Source: Rudaea cellulosilytica DSM 22992
GTDB lineage: Bacteria; Pseudomonadota; Gammaproteobacteria; Xanthomonadales; Rhodanobacteraceae
Assembly: GCF_000378125.1 (NCBI RefSeq)
Contig: NZ_KB899242.1
Location: 1 to 64,000 of the forward strand
Length of the DNA: 64,000 bases
Direction of reading: 5' to 3'
Part shown: piece after piece, positions 11,195 through 21,900 of the stretch
How positions within the stretch are numbered: the first letter of the stretch is position 1
Layout: the number at the start of each line of letters is the position of its first letter
The notes under the pieces: generated by a model
Seen by the model: only the letters and a program-made list of their open reading frames with translations
Database searches by the model: none
Told to the model about the DNA's origin: nothing
Made by a program: the position numbers and the translations under genes

Positions 11195-11749
11195 ATGAAA
11201 AAAAGCATCTTGAGACTAGCTGTATTTCTCTTTATGGGCATCACGTCAGCATCTGCATGCCAAGCTTCGTCAACAGAAAAGGTAGGCGGCTGTGATATTG
11301 AGAAATCTGTACGTAATTTTTTACGTCAGTATCTTATAGATGCTCCTCCCCAAGTCCGTCAGGGTGCATTGTTTGCCTTTTCATCTGTAAAATCGGAAAG
11401 TGGTTTCATACAAGAGGTGATAGTCTATGTAAGTGGAAAAGGCTGGTGCGGAAGTGGAGGATGCAATCTGATTATTCTTGCGCCCCAAAAAGACGGATAC
11501 ACCGTAATTGGCGAATCGGGAATTGTGAAGCTGCCGATAAGGCTGCTGAGCGAGAAAACGAATGGTCTCCCCAATATTGGTGTATGGGTTCAAGGTGGTG
11601 GTGTTTTAAATGGCTATGAGGTCGCTCTACCATTCGACGGGAAGCGTTACGCTAGCAACCCAACTATTCCTCCAGCTAAGCCAGTGCCCGCCAACTCTAA
11701 AGGACGCGTGCTCATTGAAAAAGATCAAGTAGGAAAGCCTGTGTATTAA
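11195..11749 (+). CDS. Signal-peptide protein, candidate periplasmic immunity for the lysozyme-like tip
   Basis: This 184-residue protein starts 22 nt after the toxin stop codon, in the position where RHS toxins keep their immunity gene. The N-terminus is a clear Sec signal peptide (KK, hydrophobic stretch LRLAVFLFMGITSASA, then CQA, possibly a lipobox-like Cys). The mature part has a GWCGSGGCN segment and a C-terminal GGGVLNGYEVALPFDGKRY segment. I do not recognise a named family. Export fits the need to block a peptidoglycan hydrolase in the periplasm, so the immunity role is an inference from position, compartment and matching A+T-rich base composition. No strong Shine-Dalgarno is visible, so translational coupling to the toxin gene is possible. 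Confidence 0.7.
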   Translation: MKKSILRLAVFLFMGITSASACQASSTEKVGGCDIEKSVRNFLRQYLIDAPPQVRQGALFAFSSVKSESGFIQEVIVYVSGKGWCGSGGCNLIILAPQKDGYTVIGESGIVKLPIRLLSEKTNGLPNIGVWVQGGGVLNGYEVALPFDGKRYASNPTIPPAKPVPANSKGRVLIEKDQVGKPVY

Positions 11750-11750
11750 A

Positions 11751-11782
11751 CGAATCCCTGTCCGGGCGCGGAAAAGGATTCG
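11751..11782 (+). terminator. Possible weak terminator or inverted repeat after the immunity gene
   Basis: A 7-bp inverted repeat (CGAATCC at 11751-11757 and GGATTCG at 11776-11782, 18-nt loop) begins one base after the stop codon of the preceding gene. No T-run follows, so intrinsic termination is doubtful. It may only mark the module end. Confidence 0.25.
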
Positions 11783-11886
11783 TGCGAAAGGGCCAGGTCT
11801 TTATGAACAATCACAATTAGTATGCGAAAGACAACTGGCGCGGCATTACGGTCGTTGCGATAGACAGTCAGGTTTGGAAGGTTGCT

Positions 11887-12291
11887 ATGAAAAAGTTCAC
11901 CACAATTCGTCTCGCATTCCCGGTGTTGCTTGCTCTTTGCGCAGCGACGGCGCACGCCGATTCGAACAAGCCTGACAAACCCGATCCGCTCACCTTTACC
12001 GGCACGATCGGCATCGCCACCGTGGAAAACAACCAGCGAAACTCCAAGCACCCCTCCATGCTGGTGCTGACGATGCTCAACGCCAACGGTGATCGAATCA
12101 AGTTCTGTAACACCGCGCTAATGCCTTGGAATCTCGCCATCGCGACCACGAACGGCAAGGCGACCTCGTTCCAGAACGCCGTCGACCACGGTAAAGCCAC
12201 GAAAACCAAGCTCATCGCCGTCGCCTCCGAAGACACCACCGACTCCGACGGCATGTACTGCGGTATCAAATCCCTTACTGCGGCGCCGTAG
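11887..12291 (+). CDS. Small secreted hypothetical protein
   Basis: This 134-residue protein has a Sec signal peptide (MKKFTTIRLAFPVLLALCAA with cleavage near AHA-DS) and a mature domain of about 110 residues with two Cys (FCNT and YCGI) that could pair in the periplasm. No family is recognised. It lies between the two giant toxin/immunity pairs on the same strand, but its base composition matches the chromosome rather than the A+T-rich toxin tip and candidate immunity gene upstream. It could be an accessory or an orphan immunity protein. No function is claimed. GC-rich codon use and the well-formed signal peptide support a real gene. Confidence 0.7.
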   Translation: MKKFTTIRLAFPVLLALCAATAHADSNKPDKPDPLTFTGTIGIATVENNQRNSKHPSMLVLTMLNANGDRIKFCNTALMPWNLAIATTNGKATSFQNAVDHGKATKTKLIAVASEDTTDSDGMYCGIKSLTAAP

Positions 12292-12534
12292 TGAAGTGTC
12301 GCATTGCAAGGGCATGGTGCGGCTTCTCTAGGAAATGAAAGAGGCAAAGGCGTATCTCGCATTCATGCCTATTGCCCCAGGTTTACAAATCGCGCTGAGA
12401 ACGTGCAGTTGCCTGTTATGGGGGTTCGTCAGATGCACGCGCCTACTCGGATCCGACTACGACGCGCCACGTCCAACGGAAGTGTGGCGATGTTTTTCTT
12501 CCGACCTGAGATTCTATTAACTTGCAACAAAGTA

Positions 12535-12564
12535 TTGACAACGTTAATTCTGATTCCCTACATT
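12535..12564 (+). promoter_or_regulatory. Sigma70-like promoter ahead of the second giant toxin gene
   Basis: A perfect -35 box TTGACA (12535-12540) is followed after 18 nt by TACATT (12559-12564) within an A+T-rich patch that stands out from the GC-rich surroundings. It predicts a 5' leader of about 360 nt before the start codon at 12932. The call rests on motif and position only. Confidence 0.55.
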
Positions 12565-12570
12565 AACTGT

Positions 12571-12931
12571 TCATTCAGGAAATAATTTTTTGGGGTAATG
12601 CGATGGGAATGCAGCATGGACGCGCCCTCGCCGCAAAGGTGGTTCCCACGGATGTTGTTTATTCCCCTTCGGGGCAAGCCCCTTGCCCAAACCGCCGACA
12701 CGATCGTCAGCTAGGTCACATTGGCCAACGAAGTCGTCGCCATGGTTTCCGGAATGCATCACGTGCGGACTATGACAAGCCCGCGACGTACTCGCTGCCG
12801 GATAGCGTGGTAGTCAAGAACCGCGCTCCTCGAATTCCAAATTCAAAACTGCCCGGGCCAATGACGCCCGAAGGGTCGTCATCGACGGCCTTTTTTGTCT
12901 GTCCAAAATAATCGAAAACAAGGAACCGCAG
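12571..12931 (+). promoter_or_regulatory. Structured untranslated leader with alternative hairpins
   Basis: This stretch between the predicted promoter and the giant gene holds no convincing gene. Visible structure: TGGGAA (12604-12609) pairs with TTCCCA (12643-12648). CCCC (12664-12667) can pair with GGGG (12671-12674). The overlapping GGGCAAG (12672-12678) can instead pair with CTTGCCC (12682-12688), so these two hairpins are mutually exclusive. An intrinsic-terminator-like hairpin lies at the downstream end. This layout is what a transcription-attenuation leader looks like. It matches no riboswitch class that I can recognise. A Shine-Dalgarno AAGGA follows the terminator, just before the start codon. 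Confidence 0.4.
12857..12896 (+). terminator. Intrinsic terminator inside the leader, about 35 nt before the giant ORF
   Basis: The stem ATGACG-CCC / GGG-(T)-CGTCAT closes a GAA loop (12861-12882). It is flanked by GGCC on both sides and followed by TTTTTT (12891-12896). It sits between the promoter and the start codon of the 3,403-residue gene, so it would stop transcription unless bypassed. Confidence 0.6.
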
Positions 12932-15900
12932 ATGCTTAGTCGGATGATGGCGATGTCTGCAATGAAACGTGGAAGTGCCAAGGAGCGGGTAGCCGCGTGG
13001 CTGCGTTGGATGGGAGTGGCGATGCTCCTGATGTGCATGCCCGCCTGGGCAGCACCGACAATCACCAGCATCAGTCCGACCAGCGGCGTCGTCGGGACGA
13101 CGGTGACCATCAATGGAGCCAATTACAGTGTGACGGCGGCCAATAACACGGTCACCTTCAACGGCACCGCGGCGACGGTCGCGACTGCTACGAACACCAA
13201 GCTCACCGCTGCGGTTCCGGCGGGTGCGACCAGCGGGGCGGTGAAGGTAACCGTGAACGGGGTGACCGCCACCGGCCCGACGTTCACCGTGCAAGTCCCC
13301 CAGCCGACGATTACTGGATTCAGTCCAACCAGCGGGCCGGCCGGCACGCCGGTGACGATCAGCGGCACCAATTTTTCGACCACGCTGGCGAACAACCGTG
13401 TGTATTTCACCGGCCATACCTCAGGGACTCAGGACCAGATAGCAACAGTCACGGCGGCAACAGCGACGAGTCTGACGGTCACCGTTCCGTCCGGCTATGC
13501 CGTCAGCGGCCTGCTAAAGGTCTCGGTGGTGGGCGTGGGCGCGGTCACAAGCTCAACTCCGTTCACTGTGACGGTGCCTGTGCCGACGATCACGAGCTTC
13601 AGTCCGACGTTTGGCCCGGAAGGCACGACGGTGACGATCGCGGGCACCAATTTCGACAGTAACACCCTCGCCAACAACGCGGTGACGTTCAACGGCACGG
13701 CGGCCACCGTGACGGCGGCGACATCGACAAGCCTGACGACGACGGTGCCGAGCGGAGCGACGAGCGGGATGATTGCCGTGACGGTGAGTAGCGCCTGGAC
13801 CGACATCGCCAGCCAGACCGCCACGAGCGCGAGCAACTACACGGTCGGCTATCCGCCGGTGACGATCACAGGCTTCACGCCGACCAGCGGCCCGGTAGGA
13901 ACCAGCGTGACGATCAACGGCACGAACTTCGGCGCGAGCAAAGGCAACGGCAGTCTCCAGCTCAACGGAAATGTTGTCAGCACGATAACGAGCTGGAGCG
14001 ATACACAGATCGTCGCTACGATCCCGCCAAGTGGGACCAGCGGTCCGTTTTCTGTGGTAAGTGGTGTGTCGCTTCAGACTGGGACGAGCAGCGGCTCGTT
14101 CACGGTGACGCCGAATGCACCGACGATCACCGGCATCAGCCCGACCAGCGGTGTAGTTGGAGCCACAGTCACGATCACGGGCACGAATTTCAGCACGACG
14201 GCGGCCAACAATCAGGTGTCGTTCAACGGCACGGCGGCGACGGTCACGTCGGCGACGTCAACCAGCTTGACGACGACAGTGCCGTCTGGAGCGACTACTG
14301 GTGCGGTGCAAGTAACTGTGAACGGGATGACGGCAACCGGTCCGAATTTCAGCGTGCTTGCCCCCTCACCGACGATCGCGGGTTTTAGTCCTGCCAGCGG
14401 ACCGCCCGGTACGACCGTCGTGATCAGCGGCACCAATTTTTCGCCCACGTCGGCGAATGACCGGGTGTATTTCACCGGCCATATCTCGGGAACTCAGGAT
14501 CAAGTGGCAACAATCACGGCAGCGACGGCAACGAGCCTGACCGTCACCGTCCCGGCGAATGTGATCAGCGGTCCGCTGAAAGTTTCCGTCACGGGGGCGG
14601 CAGCATCGGTGACGAGCTCATCGTCCTTCACCGTAACCGTGCCGATGCCGACGATTTCGAGCTTCAGTCCGCAGATTGGGCCGGTGGGCACCACGGTGAC
14701 GATCACCGGAACCAATTTCGACGACACGACCCTGGCCAACAACGCGGTGACGTTCAACGGCACGGCGGCCACCGTGACGGCGGCGACGTCGATAAGCCTC
14801 ACGACGACCGTGCCGAGCGGAGCGACGAGCGGCAAGATCGCGGTAACGGTGAGCAGCGCGTGGGCGGGTGTCTCCAGCCAGACCGCCACAAGTTCGAGCG
14901 ACTACACGGTGGGCTATCCGCCGGTGACGATCACAGGGTTCACGCCGACCAACGGTCCGGTAGGAACCAGCGTGACGATCAACGGTACGAACTTCGGTGC
15001 CAGCAAAGGCATCGGCAATCTCCAGCTCAACGGAAATGTTGTCAGCACGATAACGAGTTGGAGCGATACGCAAATCGTCGCGACGATCCCGCCAAGTGGA
15101 AGCAGTGGTCCGTTTTCTGTGGTAAGTGGCGTGTCGCTTCAGACCGGGACGAGCAGCGGCTCGTTCACGGTGACGCCGAGTCCACCGACGATCACCGACA
15201 TCAGCCCGACCAGTGGTGTAGTGGGAGCTACAGTCACAATCACGGGCACGAATTTCAGCACGACGGCGGCCAACAATCAGGTGTCGTTCAACGGCACGGC
15301 GGCAACGGTCACGTCGGCGACGTCAACCACCTTGACGACGACGGTGCCGTCCGGAGCGACGACGGGCGCAGTAACGGCGCTGGTAAATGGAATGACGGCG
15401 ACCGGACCGAGCTTTACCGTACAAGCTCCCGCGCCGACGATCAGCGGATTCAGTCCAACCAGCGGGCCGGCCGGCACGACGGTAGTGATCAGCGGCAACA
15501 ATTTCTCGCCCACGCTGGCGAACGACCGGGTGTATTTCACCGGCCATATCTCGGGGACTCAAGACCAGATAGCAACAATCACGGCGGCGACAGCGACGAG
15601 TCTGACAGTCATGGTTCCCTCCGGCTATGCCGTCAGCGGTCTGCTAAAGGTCTCCGTGCCGGGCGTGGGCGCGATCACGAGCTCAACTCCGTTCACGGTG
15701 ACGGTGCCGGTGCCGACGATCACGGGCTTCAGTCCGCAGATTGGTCCGGAAGGCACGACGGTGACCATCGCGGGCACCAATTTCGACGGCAACACCCTCG
15801 CCAACAACGCGGTGACGTTCAATGGCACAGCTGCCACCGTGACGGCCGCGACATCGACCAGCCTGACGACGACGGTGCCGAGCGGAGCGACGGACGGCAA

Positions 15901-18900
15901 GATTGCCGTGACAGTGAGCAGCGCCTGGACCGACATCGCCAGCCAGACCGCCACGAGTTCGGACGACTACACGGTGGGCTATCCGCCGATGACGATCACA
16001 GACTTCGCGCCTCCGAGCGGTCCGCAGGGGACGAAGGTGACGATCAACGGCACGAACTTCGGCGCCAGCAAAGGCATCGGCAGTCTCCAGCTCAACGGGA
16101 ATGTTGTCGGCATGATAACGAGCTGGAGCGACACGCAGATCGTCGCGACGATCCCGCCAAGTGGAACCAGTGGTCCGTTTTCTGTGGTAAGCGGTGTAAC
16201 GCTTCAAAGCGTCACAGGCAGCGATTCCTTCTTGGTCACGCCACCGTGTGCGCTGTCAGATGTCGGCACGATCAACTGGGCGGCGGCGATCAACGGCGGC
16301 GTCGCGAGCAGTTCTAGCAGCCTGCCGAACTACCCGGCATCAACGATAAACGACTGCGGTCTGGACAGCGTCAATTGGGGACACAACGGTGGCTGGAACG
16401 ACGCTACGTTGAACACGTTCCCCGACTGGGTCAGTGTGGCATTCGACACGCCCAAGACGATCAGCCGGGTTGCGTTGTACACGCTGCAGGACGCTTATGC
16501 GACCGGAGGCATCCCGACGGATTCGTCCACATTCACCCAGTACGGCATCACCAGTTTCGATGTGCAGACCTGGAGTGGTTCGGCCTGGAACACGGCTGCT
16601 TCGGTGACGGGAAACAACCTGGTCAAACGGGTGGTGAACATTGCACCGGTCACGACGAGCCAAGTGCGGGTGGTTGTCAACGATGCCCTCGCTGGCAATT
16701 CGCGCATCGTCGAATTGCAGGCGTGGGCGGGGGCGGATGTTCTGCCTGGCGCTCCGGTGCTTCAAATCAGCAAGGCTCGGGCAAACGGTGAGGTCTACAT
16801 TTATTACATCGGTCCCGACACGACAGCGGGCCCGGTCGATTACTACAAGCTTTCCCGAGGGCCGAGCGCATCCGGGCCTTGGACTTCGCTCAATGCGAAC
16901 ATCGCTCCGGAAAGTGCCTCCTACGACGATATCGTGACGAGTACAGGCTCGTATTTTTACCAGGCGCAAGCGTGCAATTCGACCGGATGCGGTCCGACAA
17001 CCACCAAGAAGGTTGACGTCACGATTACGCCATGCACGAGTTTGACCGTTACGCCGATAAACTTGTACTTCGGTCCCTATAGCGCGGGAGCGGCAAGCGT
17101 CAGCGTGCAAGCACCTTCCGATTGCGATTGGACCGCCGTCGCCACCAGTACCGACGACTGGCTGAGCATTACATCAGTCGCATCGGGAACAGGTAACGGT
17201 TCCATTACCGCGGCACCGATAAGCGACAACCCACTGAACCAATCGCGCTTCGCGGCAATCACGGTCTACGGTGGGATTTTGCAAGCCACGGTGGATGTGA
17301 CGCAGTTCATGGCCGTGACGCCCATTGCTCCGACTAAGGTTCAAGTGAGCCAGGCGGATTCTGCGGTGTCAAACGTGCTCGTCGAATGGACGCCGGCTGA
17401 GGTTGGTCCACATACCAGTTTCTTCCGCCTGGCATACAAGCCGAGCACAGGTGGGGATTGGAATGTCCTGTCGGACAATCTCCCGTTGACACCCACGAGC
17501 AAGACTGTGCCGGTGAGCGCAGGCTCGTATATCTTTGGCGTGGCGGCGTGCAGTACGATCACGAATTGCAGCGCCTACACAACCTCGCCGTTCACCGTGA
17601 CGGGGTCCCTTTCCCTTTGCGCCGGGTTGACCGTTAGTCCGAACCAATTGAATTTTGCCGCCAGCGACGCAGCGGCGCAAAACGTCGCTGTTACTGCTCC
17701 GCCGAATTGCGCTTGGAGCGTCAGCGGCTCCGACGTCAATGGGCCCACTTCATGGCTAACGGCGACTCCGGCTAGCGGCACAGGCAAAGGCTACGTCACC
17801 ATTGCGCCGAGGGGCGACAACATTAGTTCGAACCCCCTCGCGGCGACGCTGAGTTTCAGCGGCAATGGAGTGACAGCCGCGGTAGGGGTTTTGCAAGCGG
17901 GCGCGCCAGTAACTGCTAACGGTGCGCCTGCAACACCGACGAGCGTTCTTACGCCAGCGACTACGGACGATCCGCTTTTCGTGGTGACTTGGACCCCCAA
18001 TACCACTGGCCCGGCGCCCACCTACTACCAGCTCTACCAAGGCTCTTCTGCAAACGGGCCATGGCTGTTGATCGATGGCAATATTCCGACGACGCAAAGC
18101 AGCTATCTAGTTGAGTACTGGGATTCGGTCAATCCCCTCTATTTCAATCTCGTGGCTTGCAATGCTGTCGGATGCACGACAAGCGGAGCAAGCGGGGCAA
18201 GCGCGACAAGCAGACTGGTCGCAACCGCGGCGGCTACGAATAGCTCAAACACTTTCAACTTAGTTGGTACGGTAAGTAGCTCTGTATCCGTGGCCGGACA
18301 GATCATTTCGAGCCCGGGAGGAACTGTCTACCTTAGCAGCGGTAGTGGTGCATCTACCTCAGGTGCAGGAGGGCTGGAACAACTCTATGTCACGCAACTA
18401 AAGCCGACCTTCGGTATCGAACCACTTGGTGAGAATGCTTTTGGTGAACAAGTTGATCCGGTGTCAGGCAAGCTGAGCTTTCTGCAGAAAGATGTAGATT
18501 TCCGCGGTATCGGTCCAGACATCAAGATTTATCGCGGATTCGAGTTGGCAGACGCCAGCATGCCCTACACGAATACGGTAGCTTTCGCCGACTGGACGTT
18601 GGAACTACCTCGAATCACAGCCGCTATACCCGCGGGTACCTATTGGGGTGCGGAGCCAGCAGCGACTAACAATCTTCAATGGACGTACTACTGGCAGCGT
18701 TGCAGTCAATTCGAAGATGCCTCCAATATTTCGCAGGCGACAAGATTCCTGAACAAAGCCATCGCAACATGGCAGGGCGTTCAGATCGTAATTCCCGGCT
18801 CAGGTACTCAAGAAGTCATGTTGCGTGCCTCCGAAAACAATCTGCAACCCGACGCCGATGCGGCTTTAGGTCCAACGGGTGAAGCAATTACCTTTCCGCT

Positions 18901-21900
18901 CGTGACAACGGATCACTGGCAAATTAGTTGTTTGGCGAGCACGTCGAACGGGGCACCAGGCGAAGCTTTCTACGCCGTTTCCCCAGATGGCACAAAATAC
19001 TGGTTCGATAACTTCGTCAACGGATTTTCCAGCGGAACTTATCGAGCTTCTTTGCTCGTGAGCAAAATTCAAGACCGGTTCGGCAACACCATCCAATTTA
19101 CCTATTCCACACAGAACGGCAGCGCCTCGGACAATCCGATCTACAGTCTTCCGACGGAAATCAAGTCATCAGATGGCAGAGACGTCCTGATTAGCTATCA
19201 AACGACTTCTGAGGGTTGGAGTTTCGTCAAGTCGATCACTCTACAATCGTCGTCGACAAACCCGAGAACCTACAGCTATTCCTACAATACGACGTATCCG
19301 TATCGCCTGACCAAGGCGGCGTTACCCGATGCTTCGCAGTGGAGTTTTGATTTATCTGCGCTGGAAACTATTTGCGTAAATGGACGCCAATTACAGGCCT
19401 GGCCGGGTGGGAACTGCCTGACGAATGGAAGCGTTGACAACCGCATTTTCACGGGCTCCATCCAAGCGCCGTCAGGGTTAACCGGTACATTCAACGTCGA
19501 AAAACTCATTCGTGCCCACTATGGACAGATTACCCAATTCAACCCTACGGTAACGGCAACGTTTAGCGGCCTCTTTTTCGATCAGAACGCATCGGCATCC
19601 CACCGCAGACAGCGATTGTGGGAAATGCCGTCACTGGTAAGCAAGACGTACTCTGGCTCTGGGATTTCGGCCCAAACTTGGGGCTACGGCTATGCGCCCA
19701 GCCAACCGGAAGTGGTCGGCTGGTCGCAATCCTATGTGATCGGCTCAGACACCAGTTACAACGTCAACGGCATCACCATCCCGAATTTCACTGTGAGTCC
19801 GACGACCACGGTAACGACAACGTATCCGGACAATACGCAAAGCGTCGCCACGTTTGACAACCACTGGAATACCGTCACCGACGGCGATTTGCTGAGCGTC
19901 AGCAAGCTGGATGCTTCCGGCCATGTGGTTTCTACCTCCAGTTACGGATATGCGTCGCCGGATACCGGGCCATTCCCAAGCCAGGTCGGCAAGGATCCCG
20001 TCCTTTCTGCCAACTGGCAGAAGAATCAAATTTTGCACCCTCGACAAAGCGTTCAAACTCAACAGGACAACGATACGTATCATTGGAATGCCAACTCGTT
20101 CGATACGTACGGGCGGCCTGCCGGGACGACTCGAAGCAATTCGGTGGGTAGTGCGATATCCGAAACAACCGGCTACTACAACGACACCGCTCATTGGGTA
20201 GTCGGGCAGACTTCGTCGATCACCAATACCGCAACCAACGAGGTTGAACATAGCTACACCTATGATTCCGCCAGTGCGCTGCTCCTCAGCCGATCCAATT
20301 TCGGCAAACTGATCATGAGTTACGGTTGGGATACCCAAGGTTCGTTGCAGTCGTTCACGGACCCCAACAACAACACAACGAATCTGTCGAACTACAAGCT
20401 GGGTGTTCCTCAGCTTGTGCAGTTCCCAGACACCACGTCAATCAGCGACGTCGTCGACGACTTTGGCCAAGTCACGAGCGTGACTGATCAAGTTGGGGCC
20501 ACGACAAAGTACCACTACGATGGGGTGGGTCGAGTCATTGGCATCGACTATCCGACCGGTGACACCATTGCCTGGAACGCGACAACCATCACTTATCAGA
20601 CGTTGACTGATGGAAGTAGCAATCCGTATTGGCAGCGCACCGAAACGCGCGGCAACTCGTCAAAAATCACTTCGTACGATGCGCGCTGGCAGCCGATTCT
20701 GACCGTCGCCTCGGATACGACGAACCCGAATGGGGCGATCAGCCAGGCGATGGCCTACGACTGGCGCGGTTTGCTCACGTTCAAGTCCTACCCGCAGAAT
20801 GATCCCTCGACGCCGCTCACGACAGGCCAGTCGACCGAGTACGACGCGCTCGGTCGCGTGGTGAAGCAGAAGCAGGACTCCGAACTCGGTGTGCTGACTA
20901 CGAACACCGCCTATTTAAGCGGCGTGACCAGAAAGGTCACTGACCCGAATGCCAACGTCACCCTAATCTCCTATCAGGCTTACGACACGCCGAGTTACGA
21001 CGCACCGCTCAGCATCACGCTGCCCGAAAGCGTCACCCAGACTATCGCGCGCGACCCCTACGGCAATCCGTTGTCGATCACACAGAGTGGCCCGATACCC
21101 GGGCAGGTGGCTCCTGTTACCGTTACACGGAGTTTTGCCTACGACGCCTACAAGCGCCTGTGCCGTCAGGACGATCCGGAGCGGGGTAGCGAACTGCGCG
21201 GCTACGATGCGGCGAATAACCTGGCGTGGAGCGCACAGGGCCAAAATGCCGCCGCGCTTGCGCCCGATGCCAACGGCTGCATTGCTAAGACCAGCGTGCC
21301 CGCGACCGCTTTGGTTACGCGCGCGTATGACGAAATGAACCGGGTTAAATCCATCGCCTACCCGAGCGGCACCGACAACGCGAGTTTCACGTACGACGGC
21401 CGTGGTGCGACTCAGACCGCAACTTCAGGCGTGACCATTTGGACCAACGTCTACAAAAAGCTCGGCGTACTCGAAAGCGAAACTCTCGCCGTCGACGGCA
21501 AGAGCTTTGCACTGGGCTACGAATACGACGCGAACGGCCACCCGAGCGGCATGACCTATCCGGGCGGCCAAAGCATCGACTACGCACCCGACGCCCTGGG
21601 TCGACCAACCCAGGCCGGCAGTTTCGCAAGCGCCGTCGGCTATTTCGCCGATGGCAAGGCGAGCAGCTTCACCTACGGCAACGGCATTGCCTATGCCGCG
21701 AACCAGAACGCCCGGCAGATCCTGAGCGGGCTGAGCTACAAGAATGGCAGCACCCTGTTTGATGAGGCCTATACGTTCGACAAGAACGCCAACATAACGG
21801 CGGTAATCGATCAAAGCTCCAACGCGCAACGCAGCAAGACCCTGGTCTACGATGGCCTCGACCGCCTCATCCGCGCGGGAGCAGCGCTGATGTGGAGCAA

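Noticed and set aside
12603-12911. 102-codon frame in the leader of the second giant gene
   Set aside because: It runs through the terminator hairpin and has no protein-like pattern; RNA structure explains the region better.
14860-16317. 485-codon plus-strand frame inside the IPT repeats
   Set aside because: Alternative frame of the repeated IPT sequence, rich in His/Arg/Asp and repeating with the 1,065-bp period.
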